A stretch of DNA of 13,399 nucleotides, taken from JAFAVZ01 sp036009105 (GTDB lineage: Bacteria > Acidobacteriota > Thermoanaerobaculia > Gp7-AA8). The DNA is taken from the NCBI GenBank assembly GCA_036009105.1, contig DASYMJ010000262.1:1-13399 (forward strand). Reading direction: 5' to 3'. The notes beneath the pieces are model-generated. The model worked only from the letters and a program-made list of their open reading frames with translations. It searched no databases and was not told the origin of the DNA. Made by a program: the position numbers and the translations under genes. How positions within the stretch are numbered: position 1 is the stretch's first letter; each line of letters opens with the position of its first letter. Positions 1 to 5,526 of this stretch are shown in pieces.

Positions 1-75
1 AAACCGTCTTGATCGCACGCGCCGCTCCAGCTCTATCCGCTCGGCCTCCGACAGACGAAGCACGTTCAGTATCAT
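1..75 (-). CDS. Possible N-terminus of an IS630-like transposase, running off the window
   Basis: On the minus strand an ATG at 75-73 opens a frame that stays open for 25 codons to the window edge; an in-frame GTG lies further upstream at 111-109. The visible peptide contains LRLSEAERIELERRV followed by RSRR. This resembles the short acidic/basic helix that begins many IS630-family transposases before their helix-turn-helix domain. No DDE catalytic residues can be seen because the rest is outside the window. A similar helix also begins some small antitoxin-like proteins, so the family call is tentative. A TA dinucleotide at 115-116, the target IS630 elements use, lies just upstream and would fit an element end there. 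The neighbouring plus-strand gene appears cut at about this point. Confidence 0.35.
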   Translation of the reverse strand, partial: MILNVLRLSEAERIELERRVRSRRF

Positions 76-147
76 GCATCGGAGAACATCGTTCGCCGCT
101 GTCAAATTCACCGTTACAGGCCACTAGCGTTTCGAAATGAGAGGCTG

Positions 148-528
148 TTGCCGCGGGAGACGCTTCATCCCGTTGTTGTTGAAAAGGTGTTCGCTCCTTA
201 CCTGCGCGGAGACTACGAAACAGCGGTCTTTGCAGCGTTTAAAGAGGTCGAGATCGCCGTTCGCATTGGCGCCGCACTTCCTGTGAATGTTATTGGTGTG
301 GAGTTGATGCGGCAGGCGTTTCACGAGGCGACCGGCGCTCTGACGGATCCAGATCAGCCCAAAGGTGAGCGAGAAGCGCTCGCGCACCTGTTCGCTGGCG
401 CGATCGGGTCGTACAAGAATCCGAACAGTCATCGGCGGGTAGCTATCGAACCCTCTGAGGCTGCGGAGATGATCGTTCTTGCCAGCCACCTCATGAGGAT
501 TGTCGACGCTCGCTCCAAACGACCATAG
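148..528 (+). CDS. TIGR02391 (Ymh) family protein, C-terminal part only
   Basis: This 126-residue frame matches the C-terminal core of the TIGR02391/Ymh family, whose function is unknown. Recognisable blocks are LHPVVVEKV near residue 6, the GDYETAVFAAFKEVE block at 21-35, a G-x-x-LM motif near 50-54, LFAGAIG at 81-87 and KNPNSHR at 90-96. Family members are, as I recall them, usually longer at the N-terminus. The start given is a TTG with no convincing ribosome binding site. The same frame is open back to position 13, and family-like sequence (LAFRNERLLPRE) seems to begin near 121. The simplest reading is that an insertion of a mobile element near 115 removed the 5' half. The gene is visibly less GC-rich than everything to its right, which suggests horizontal origin. 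It may be a non-functional remnant. Confidence 0.75.
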   Translation: MPRETLHPVVVEKVFAPYLRGDYETAVFAAFKEVEIAVRIGAALPVNVIGVELMRQAFHEATGALTDPDQPKGEREALAHLFAGAIGSYKNPNSHRRVAIEPSEAAEMIVLASHLMRIVDARSKRP

Positions 529-721
529 CCACGAGCCAATTCGTAGGCGCGCTGCGGCCCTACGCGGCGCCTTCGCGCCGCCCGGCTGAGCGCCTGATCA
601 GTATCGCGGTGGCGGAAAGCTGCGTCGTCGTGTTGTCGCGCGACGTTGCGGTTACGACGCTGCGTCACTCGCCACCCTTTCCCGAATGTGGTGGTACAGG
701 TCGGAGCGAGATGGTGTCCGT
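529..721. other. Gene-free stretch with hairpins
   Basis: I see no supportable gene between the TIGR02391 gene and the fur promoter. The stretch holds two adjacent inverted repeats (543-563 and 564-581) and otherwise unremarkable GC-rich sequence. Frames crossing it lack start signals and family resemblance. Confidence 0.5.
543..581. repeat. Tandem hairpins, possible degenerate gene-end repeat
   Basis: The first hairpin has GTAGG (543-547) pairing with CCTAC (559-563). It is followed directly by a perfect 7-bp stem, GCGGCGC (564-570) with GCGCCGC (575-581), closed by the tetraloop CTTC. There is no T-tract, so an intrinsic terminator is not clear. The GTAGG...CCTAC frame is shared with the better preserved repeats at 2108-2188 and 10537-10601, so this may be a diverged relative. 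Confidence 0.5.
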
Positions 722-750
722 TTGACATCGCCATCCCCCTCCGCTACTCT
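722..750 (+). promoter_or_regulatory. Predicted sigma-70 promoter of fur-ftr1
   Basis: A perfect TTGACA at 722-727 is followed after 17 bp by TACTCT at 745-750, which keeps the first, second and last bases of the -10 consensus. Transcription would begin near 757, just before the palindrome at 763-777. The spacing and the position ahead of the fur start codon support the call. Confidence 0.55.
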
Positions 751-762
751 TGCCGTTGGCAT

Positions 763-777
763 TGAGACTCAGTCTCA
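763..777. promoter_or_regulatory. Fur-box-like operator (7-1-7 palindrome)
   Basis: TGAGACT (763-769), one central C and AGTCTCA (771-777) form a perfect inverted repeat with the 7-1-7 geometry of Fur boxes. Against the classical TGATAAT-N-ATTATCA pattern it matches 5 of 7 bases in each arm. It lies immediately downstream of the predicted transcription start and 43 bp before the fur start codon. Iron-loaded Fur binding here would block transcription of fur and ftr1, giving autoregulation. The location is direct observation; the role is inferred. Confidence 0.6.
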
Positions 778-820
778 GCTGCCGATGCCAGCAACGCAGC
801 ACGACCCGAGAGACACGCAC

Positions 821-1327
821 ATGCCCGCCGTCGAACGAGAAGTGGGGAGGTTCCGCGACTTCCTGGCCCTGCAAGGGCAGAAGCTGACCAACGAGCGCGC
901 GGCGCTGGTGAGGGAGATCTTCTCCACCCACTACCACTTCGAGGCCGATGAGCTCCTCTTCAAGATGAAAGAGAAGAGCCTCAAGATCTCCCGGGCCACC
1001 ATCTACCGCACCCTCGAGCTCCTCGTGAAGTCGGGCATGGTCCGCCGGGTCCACCTCGGCGAGGACCATTACCACTACGAGCACGTCACCGGGAACTCGC
1101 ACCACGATCACCTCATCTGCACCACCTGCGGCCACGTCATCGAGTTCCATGACGAGCCGCTCGAGCAGCGCCAGCGCGAGATCTGCGAGCGCAAGAAGTT
1201 CACCCCCACCTTCCACAATCTCCAGATCCTCGGCGTGTGCGACGCCTGCCGCCGCAAGGGCGAGCACCCCAACACTCCCGACCGCGTCCAGATGATCGGA
1301 CTCCCCGCACTCCATCTCCGAAAGTAG
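821..1327 (+). CDS. fur: Fur family ferric uptake regulator
   Basis: This encodes a 168-residue metal-dependent repressor of the Fur family, acting in the cytoplasm on operator DNA. Residues 12-80 form the winged-helix DNA-binding domain, including the recognition stretch ISRATIYRTLELLVKSG at 56-72. The dimerisation and metal domain follows, with HHDHLIC at 94-100, the first CxxC at C100/C103 and a second CxxC at C140/C143, as in Fur proteins with a structural zinc. I chose ATG 821 because weak purine-rich sequence precedes it; ATG 785 is in frame but lies just after the operator. The frame remains open further upstream, but that would place the promoter inside the gene. Co-transcription with an FTR1 permease 13 bp downstream favours iron sensing over zinc (Zur) or peroxide (PerR), though these cannot be excluded from sequence alone. 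Confidence 0.88.
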   Translation: MPAVEREVGRFRDFLALQGQKLTNERAALVREIFSTHYHFEADELLFKMKEKSLKISRATIYRTLELLVKSGMVRRVHLGEDHYHYEHVTGNSHHDHLICTTCGHVIEFHDEPLEQRQREICERKKFTPTFHNLQILGVCDACRRKGEHPNTPDRVQMIGLPALHLRK

Positions 1328-1340
1328 GAAACCGCTTCCC

Positions 1341-2102
1341 ATGTTCAACGCGCTGATCATCGTCTTCCGCGAGGGCTTCGAAGCCTTCCTCACCGTCGCG
1401 ATCATCCTGGCTTACCTGCGCAAGACCGGCCGCGACTGGCTGCGTCCGGTCGTCTATGCCGGCATCGTCACCTCCGTCGGCGCGAGCTTCGGCCTGGGCT
1501 GGCTGCTGCAGAGCGTCAACCAGCCGCTGTGGGAAGGCGTCCTCGGCGTCGTCGCGGCGGTGCTCGTCGCCTCGTTCGTCGTCCACATGTGGCGCGTTGC
1601 GCCGCGCATGAAGAAGGACATGGAATCGCGCCTCGACCGCTACACCACCCCCGCCTCCCGCTTTCTCGCCGTGGCCGGCGTGTTCCTCTTCACCGTGCTG
1701 ATGGTCACCCGGGAAGGGATGGAGACCGCGTTGATGCTGATCCAGGTGCGCGAGACGCATTTCGTGATCGGCTCGCTGCTCGGCGTCCTCGCCGCGGCGC
1801 TGCTGTCCTGGGCCTGGGCCCACTACGGCCACCGCATCAACGTGAAGCGCTTCTTCCAGGTCACCGGCCTGTTCCTCCTCCTCTTCACCGTGCAGATCCT
1901 CTTCTACGCCGTGCACGAGTTCTCGGAGGCGGAGCTGCTGCCGAACAGCGAGGCGATCCACCTCGCAACGGAGCCCTACTCGCCGGTCGGCCTGTACGGG
2001 AAGTGGTTCTCCGTGTTGATGGTCGGCGGCTGCGCGGTGTGGCTGCTGGCCATGACGATGAAGGACCGGCTGGACCGCTCCAGGACAGTAGCCGCGCGCT
2101 GA
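1341..2102 (+). CDS. FTR1 family iron permease (EfeU/OFeT type)
   Basis: This 253-residue inner-membrane protein belongs to the FTR1/EfeU family of iron permeases. The two hallmark iron-binding motifs are present: REGFE at residues 10-14 in the first membrane segment, and REGME at 124-128 in the fourth. About seven hydrophobic segments are visible (roughly 2-25, 36-57, 66-83, 108-123, 141-160, 170-190 and 218-238). The start ATG lies 13 bp after the fur stop, with AGGA overlapping that stop as a weak ribosome binding site, so the two genes are almost certainly one operon under the Fur-box promoter. Bacterial EfeU usually works with EfeO and EfeB; neither is present here, so partners may be encoded elsewhere or the permease may act alone. 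A hairpin repeat follows the stop codon by a few bases. Confidence 0.88.
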   Translation: MFNALIIVFREGFEAFLTVAIILAYLRKTGRDWLRPVVYAGIVTSVGASFGLGWLLQSVNQPLWEGVLGVVAAVLVASFVVHMWRVAPRMKKDMESRLDRYTTPASRFLAVAGVFLFTVLMVTREGMETALMLIQVRETHFVIGSLLGVLAAALLSWAWAHYGHRINVKRFFQVTGLFLLLFTVQILFYAVHEFSEAELLPNSEAIHLATEPYSPVGLYGKWFSVLMVGGCAVWLLAMTMKDRLDRSRTVAAR

Positions 2103-2107
2103 GCAAT

Positions 2108-2188
2108 GTAGGACCGGCTCTCCTGCCGGTCCAATGGTGGCCGATTCGTAATGCCGCGACTAGGGGCCGGCTGGAGAGCCGGCCCTAC
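2108..2188. repeat. Paired hairpin repeat at a convergent gene junction (copy A)
   Basis: Two outward-facing modules occupy the whole ftr1/gltX junction. The left one begins GTAGGACCGGCTCTCC and forms an 8-bp perfect stem (2111-2118 with 2125-2132, 6-nt loop). The right one forms a 9-bp perfect stem (2164-2172 with 2177-2185, 4-nt loop), and its minus-strand reading is GTAGGGCCGGCTCTCC. About 30 bp of unrelated sequence lies between them. Related copies are at 10537-10601 and at the right edge. The element resembles REP/BIME-type repeats and may act as a bidirectional terminator or mRNA stabiliser. The right module supplies the TAG stop codon of gltX. Confidence 0.85.
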
Positions 2189-3585
2189 GTCAGCCGCGCG
2201 ATCAGGCGATCGAGGCGCGAGAGCGTCCGTTCCTTCCCCAGCGCCACCGCCACGTCGAAGATGGGGGGCGATGCCCCCCGCCCGGTGAGCGCCAGCCGCA
2301 GGGGGTGGATCAGCTTCCCCGCCCCCAGGCCGCGCGCTTCGGCGAGCGTGCGCAGCGTCTGCTCCGTCGTGGCAACGTCGAACGGCTCGGTAGCGGCCAA
2401 CGCATCGCGCAGCTCCGAGAGGCGCAGCGCAAGGTCGTCGCCCTTCAGATGCTTCTTCGAGGCCTCGGCGTCGTACCCGATCGCCTCGTCCTCGATGAGG
2501 AACGGCAGCATCGCGTCCGCCACCTCGGCCAGCGTGCGGCCGCGCACCTTCGTCATCTCCATGATCGCCCGCAGCTCTTCCAGCGGCCGCACGCGCTCCC
2601 CCAGGAACGGCATGAGGTGCGGATAGAGCTCGTCGGCGGACATCCGGGCCAGGTACTGGCCGTTCATCCAAAGCAGCTTTTCCTGATCGAAGATGGCCGG
2701 CGCCTTGTTGACGTCCGAGAGGTCGAACCACCGCGCGGCCTCGTCGGGAGTGAAGAGCTCGCGGTCGCCGCCCGGCGACCAGCCGAGGAGGGTGAGGAAG
2801 TTGAAGAGCGCCTGCGGCACGATCCCCAGGTCGCGGTACTCCTCGGCCGAGGTCGCGCCGGTGCGTTTGCTGAGGCGCTTCTTGTCGCTGCCGAGGATGA
2901 GGGGGAGGTGGGCGAAGACGGGGGAGTCGTGGCCGAAGGCGCGGAAGAGGAGGATGTGCTTCGGCGTGTTGGAGAGGTGGTCGTCGCCGCGCGCCACGTG
3001 GGTGATGGCCATGTCGATGTCGTCCACCACGACGGAGAGGTGATACGTCGGATAGCCGTCCGAGCGGAGCAGGACGAAGTCGTCGATCAGCTCCCCTTCG
3101 AAATGGACGTCGCCGCGGATCAGATCCTGAAAGTCGATCGGGCCGGAGGAGACCTTCATCCGGATCACGTGCGGCTCGTCGCTGATCGAGGCCGTACCCG
3201 ACTCGGCCAGCACGCGGCACTTGCCGGAGTACTTGTACGGCTTGCCGGCGACCTCCGCCGCGCTGCGGTCGGCTTCCAGCTCCTCCACCGTGCAGTAGCA
3301 GCGGTAGGCTTTGCCCGCCGCGACCAGATCGTGCGCGCGCTGGCGATAGTGGTCGAGGCGGTCGCTCTGGTAGACCGGGCCCTCGTCCCAGGTGACGCCC
3401 AGCCACTGCAGCGAGCTGACGATCTGCTCCGCGTGATGCTGGCGGGAGCGCTCCACGTCCGTATCCTCGATGCGGAGCAGCATCGTGCCGCCGTGGCGGC
3501 GCGCGTGGAGGAGGTTGAAGATCGCGGTGCGGGCGCCGCCGACGTGCAGGAAACCGGTGGGCGATGGGGCGAAACGGAGCTTCAT
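2185..3585 (-). CDS. gltX: Glutamyl-tRNA synthetase
   Basis: This 466-residue class I aminoacyl-tRNA synthetase attaches glutamate to tRNA in the cytoplasm. The N-terminus reads FAPSPTGFLHVGGARTAIFN, with HVGG (14-17) as the HIGH signature. The second ATP-binding signature appears as KRLSKR (236-241) in place of KMSKS. A zinc-site pattern is intact: C96-Y-C98 followed by Y119-x3-C123. The length is normal for bacterial GluRS. The start ATG has no Shine-Dalgarno sequence; a -10-like TACACT on the minus strand lies at 3600-3595, so the transcript may be leaderless. The stop codon TAG is made by the adjacent repeat. Whether it is discriminating or also charges tRNA-Gln cannot be told, since no gat genes are in the window. 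Confidence 0.95.
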   Translation of the reverse strand: MKLRFAPSPTGFLHVGGARTAIFNLLHARRHGGTMLLRIEDTDVERSRQHHAEQIVSSLQWLGVTWDEGPVYQSDRLDHYRQRAHDLVAAGKAYRCYCTVEELEADRSAAEVAGKPYKYSGKCRVLAESGTASISDEPHVIRMKVSSGPIDFQDLIRGDVHFEGELIDDFVLLRSDGYPTYHLSVVVDDIDMAITHVARGDDHLSNTPKHILLFRAFGHDSPVFAHLPLILGSDKKRLSKRTGATSAEEYRDLGIVPQALFNFLTLLGWSPGGDRELFTPDEAARWFDLSDVNKAPAIFDQEKLLWMNGQYLARMSADELYPHLMPFLGERVRPLEELRAIMEMTKVRGRTLAEVADAMLPFLIEDEAIGYDAEASKKHLKGDDLALRLSELRDALAATEPFDVATTEQTLRTLAEARGLGAGKLIHPLRLALTGRGASPPIFDVAVALGKERTLSRLDRLIARLT

Positions 3586-3594
3586 CGGCGGCGG

Positions 3595-3602
3595 AGTGTA
3601 AC
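3595..3602. promoter_or_regulatory. Overlapping opposed -10 elements between gltX and the pilin gene
   Basis: Only 26 bp separate the two start codons. The plus strand has TGTAAC (3597-3602) and the minus strand TACACT (3600-3595), overlapping face to face, each 9 bp from its start codon. Neither gene has a Shine-Dalgarno sequence. Convincing -35 hexamers are not obvious, so this is a tentative bidirectional, near-leaderless promoter. Confidence 0.35.
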
Positions 3603-3611
3603 ATCCGTCAA

Positions 3612-4004
3612 ATGAAGCGGCAGGCCGGCTTCTCGCTGATCGAAGTGCTCGCCGCGGTGCTCATCCTGACCGTCGTGATCCTGACCACCATCGCCGTCTT
3701 CACCGAGCGCCAGAACCGGCTGCGCACGGCGAACGAAACGGTGCTCACTTATCAGGCGCTGGCGAACGAAGCGGAAGTGCGCCGCCGCGACCCGTTCGCG
3801 CAATTGGAGACCCAGCCGCCGGCGTTCGTCACCGACACCTCGCTGCTCCGGCCGCTCGGCCCGTTCACCACTGCCGTGACGGTGGTGGCGAAAAGCGCGG
3901 TGCGCAAGGACGTGACGCTCTCCATCCGCTGGGGCAACGGCAAGCGCAGCGCCGCGCTCGTGCTCATCCGCACCGACGCGGGAGGAGGAGCGAACCTGTG
4001 GTGA
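3612..4004 (+). CDS. Prepilin-like minor pilin (PilV/GspI-like)
   Basis: This 130-residue protein starts with a class III (type IV prepilin) signal: MKRQAG, then FSLIEVLAAVLILTVVILTT. Cleavage by a PilD-type peptidase is predicted after G6, leaving phenylalanine at +1 and the conserved glutamate (E11) at +5. The hydrophobic helix spans about residues 7-28. The short globular domain fits a minor pilin or pseudopilin such as PilV or GspI rather than a major pilin, but it has no sharper signature. It is first in a three-gene prepilin run and overlaps the next gene at a GTGA junction. The frame is open upstream into gltX, but ATG 3612 gives the proper short leader. No Shine-Dalgarno is seen before it. 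Confidence 0.75.
   Translation: MKRQAGFSLIEVLAAVLILTVVILTTIAVFTERQNRLRTANETVLTYQALANEAEVRRRDPFAQLETQPPAFVTDTSLLRPLGPFTTAVTVVAKSAVRKDVTLSIRWGNGKRSAALVLIRTDAGGGANLW
3981..3990 (+). promoter_or_regulatory. Strong ribosome binding site inside the preceding gene
   Basis: The purine run GGAGGAGGAG lies 7 bp before the GTG at 3998 and 10 bp before the GTG at 4001. It decides the start region of the second prepilin gene and contrasts with the first gene of the run, which has none. Confidence 0.7.
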
Positions 4005-4495
4005 CGCGCGAGCGCGGTTACACCCTGATGGAGATCGTGGTGGCGATGGCCATCTTCGGCATCTTCCTCTTCATGATCATCCTGATGACGGCGGAGCTGG
4101 ATGCGAACCGGAAGCGGAACCCGGTGAACTTCATGACGCATCCGCAGGTCTCGGCCGTGGTCTCGCGGCTGCGTCGTGACGTGGAGGACTCGCAAAGCTA
4201 TCCGTCCGATGTGGACAAGTACGAGCAGGGGCCGAAGACGCTGATCGTGGAGGTGCTGGCCGAGGATGGGACGCTGGAGAAGATCGTGTGGGACTTCACC
4301 AAGGCGGGCCAGGTGCACCGGCTGACCTTCCGCGTCGGCGCGCTGACGTCGCAGTGGGACGCGTACGGTCTGCCGGACTTCGGCGCGCAGGTGGATGCGT
4401 ATCCGATCGCCGGCCAATACGCGACGCGCATCCAGGCCGTGGATGAGAAGGGGCAGCTTGCGATCGATCAGCTCTTCACGCCGAGAAAGCACTGA
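3998..4495 (+). CDS. Prepilin-like minor pilin (PilW/GspJ-like)
   Basis: This 165-residue protein has a type IV prepilin leader MVTRERG followed by YTLMEIVVAMAIFGIFLFMI. Cleavage is expected after G7, with tyrosine at +1 and glutamate E12 at +5. The remaining domain, about residues 35-165, has no motif I can name; its size and its place between PilV-like and PilX-like genes suggest PilW or GspJ. Translation can begin at GTG 3998 or at GTG 4001; the latter would form a GTGA overlap with the preceding stop, implying translational coupling. The strong purine run at 3981-3990 serves either. No pilus motor, secretin or prepilin peptidase gene is nearby. Confidence 0.75.
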   Translation: MVTRERGYTLMEIVVAMAIFGIFLFMIILMTAELDANRKRNPVNFMTHPQVSAVVSRLRRDVEDSQSYPSDVDKYEQGPKTLIVEVLAEDGTLEKIVWDFTKAGQVHRLTFRVGALTSQWDAYGLPDFGAQVDAYPIAGQYATRIQAVDEKGQLAIDQLFTPRKH

Positions 4496-4517
4496 CCGGC
4501 CCGGCCGGCGGCGCGGG

Positions 4518-4955
4518 TTGGCCAAGCCTCGGCGAGCAGCGGCGCAGGAGCGCAGCGGTTTTGCGGCACGACCGGAGCAGCGCGGCTTCGCGCTCATCTC
4601 CGCGCTCGTCATCGCCTTTCTCTACTTCGGGCTGATGCAGTTGCTGCTGGTGGACGCCTCGCGCGCCCTGCACGAGGCGCAGCGCTTCCGCGCGCGGATC
4701 GTGGCGAAGACGCTGGCGGAGAACGGCGCCGAGCTGGCGGCGGTCAACATGGTCAGTCAGGCCTCCGGCTCGGGAACGGTGAACGACGCGCAGGGCTCGG
4801 CGACCGGCACGCGGACCACCGACAGCACCGGCCAGTTCACCATCAAAAGCGAAGGGGTCACCAGCGGAGTGGTGACGCAGCGGGCGACGGTGTTGCTGGA
4901 GGGGCATGTGAATGGCGCGACCGTCCACATCGACTGGTCGCGCCACTCGCAGTGA
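4518..4955 (+). CDS. PilX/GspK-like minor pilin
   Basis: This protein of about 145 residues contains a prepilin-type segment RG-FALISALVIAFLYFGLMQ, with cleavage expected after G23. It lacks the +5 glutamate (serine instead), as does GspK, whose missing glutamate is linked to a tip position in the pseudopilus. After the membrane helix comes an E-A-x-R-F-R-A-R-I-like stretch typical of PilX/PilV-type helices, then a threonine- and serine-rich domain. The start is uncertain: TTG 4518 gives a 23-residue leader, while in-frame ATG 4443 lies inside the upstream gene and gives a 48-residue leader. No good ribosome binding site marks either. The leader contains a near-duplicated ERSGFA/EQRGFA. The stop is only 2 bp from the stop of the convergent gene. 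Confidence 0.65.
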   Translation: MAKPRRAAAQERSGFAARPEQRGFALISALVIAFLYFGLMQLLLVDASRALHEAQRFRARIVAKTLAENGAELAAVNMVSQASGSGTVNDAQGSATGTRTTDSTGQFTIKSEGVTSGVVTQRATVLLEGHVNGATVHIDWSRHSQ

Positions 4956-4957
4956 CT

Positions 4958-5221
4958 TTACACGCGGCGCTTGCGCATCAAGCCGGCGCCGATGGCCAGG
5001 GCGGCGAGACCGCCGAGGACCATGCCGGGATTCTTGCGCGCGACGTCGCGGGCCTTGCCCATGTTCATGTTGCCGAGAGCGCCGAGCGAGCCGGTGTCGA
5101 TGCCGAAACGGCCGAGCATGCCGCCCAGACCGGTGTTCTGCGGCTTGTCGACGTTCGGGATCGCGTCCGGCGCCCTGTACGGGTGGAACTGATTGGTCGG
5201 ATTGAGGTTATCAACCATCAT
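4958..5221 (-). CDS. Small C-terminally membrane-anchored protein, unknown function
   Basis: This small protein of 87 residues is unrecognised by family. The first half (1-35) is polar, proline- and asparagine-rich; the middle (36-55) is glycine-rich. The C-terminus reads ARKNPGMVLGGLAALAIGAG followed by the basic tail RKRR. A NPG-hydrophobic-arginine ending of this kind is seen in YqjD/ElaB (DUF883)-type proteins, which anchor in the inner membrane, but the rest does not resemble them. The ribosome binding site AAGGAGG is strong. It sits 4 bp from the first ATG (5221) and 7 bp from the second (5218), so the second may be the true start. The clear binding site makes this a likely real gene. 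Confidence 0.7.
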   Translation of the reverse strand: MMVDNLNPTNQFHPYRAPDAIPNVDKPQNTGLGGMLGRFGIDTGSLGALGNMNMGKARDVARKNPGMVLGGLAALAIGAGLMRKRRV

Positions 5222-5276
5222 CTCCTCCTTATTGACAGTTATTCATACTGCGAAGCAGGTGCCACTTCCAGCGGTA

Positions 5277-5282
5277 TATACT
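5277..5282 (+). promoter_or_regulatory. Possible -10 element for the 65-codon small gene
   Basis: TATACT at 5277-5282 matches the -10 consensus at five of six positions and lies 8 bp before ATG 5291. The transcript would start at or next to the start codon, consistent with leaderless translation. No matching -35 is seen at normal spacing. Confidence 0.35.
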
Positions 5283-5290
5283 TCGCCGGC

Positions 5291-5488
5291 ATGGGCGGAA
5301 ATCCACGAGAGCACGTCGGAGACAAAGGGTTCTGGGACGGCGGCACGCCGGGGCACGGCTCGAACGATCAGACTGCCGGGCGGCCCAGCGGTTTCCCCGG
5401 CCATCGCTCCCCCAAGCGTCTCGGCGTGGCCACCGACATCGAGTTTCCGCCCGATCCGAACGATCTTCCGGCCGAAGCCGACAAATAG
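5291..5488 (+). CDS. Small glycine- and proline-rich hypothetical protein
   Basis: This frame encodes 65 residues that I cannot assign to a family. The composition is rich in glycine, proline, aspartate and histidine, with no hydrophobic segment, so a short disordered cytoplasmic protein is likely. There is no Shine-Dalgarno sequence, but a -10-like TATACT ends 8 bp before the ATG, which would suit a leaderless message. Other frames cover the same DNA, so the assignment rests on the promoter-like signal and on the frame filling the gap ahead of the sigma factor gene. It could be spurious. Confidence 0.4.
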   Translation: MGGNPREHVGDKGFWDGGTPGHGSNDQTAGRPSGFPGHRSPKRLGVATDIEFPPDPNDLPAEADK

Positions 5489-5503
5489 ATACATCCGCCG
5501 ACC

Positions 5504-5526
5504 CGACTGAATCGTAGGTTCAGTCG
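5504..5526. promoter_or_regulatory. Perfect inverted repeat just before the sigma factor start
   Basis: CGACTGAA (5504-5511) and TTCAGTCG (5519-5526) are perfect 8-bp arms around a 7-nt spacer. The right arm ends 6 bp before the ATG at 5533. No ribosome binding site lies between. It could be an operator or an mRNA hairpin that limits initiation. A terminator is less likely because no T-tract follows. Confidence 0.55.

Noticed and set aside
686..820. N-terminal extension of the Fur protein to an upstream ATG at 686
   Set aside because: It would place the promoter and Fur box within the coding region and adds residues foreign to the family.
1200..1961. A 253-codon minus-strand frame opposite fur and ftr1
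   Set aside because: It is rich in histidine, aspartate, glutamate and glycine, without motifs, and overlaps two recognised genes over most of its length.
2305..3615. A 436-codon plus-strand frame opposite gltX
   Set aside because: The minus-strand product has all GluRS signatures; the plus-strand product has none.
5232..5237. A perfect TTGACA on the plus strand as the -35 of the 65-codon gene
   Set aside because: No -10-like hexamer lies 16-18 bp downstream; the good TATACT is about 39 bp away. The sequence is therefore not paired into a promoter.
5504..5526. An intrinsic terminator for the upstream small gene
   Set aside because: The stem is only 8 bp with moderate GC, no T-tract follows, and it sits directly before a start codon.
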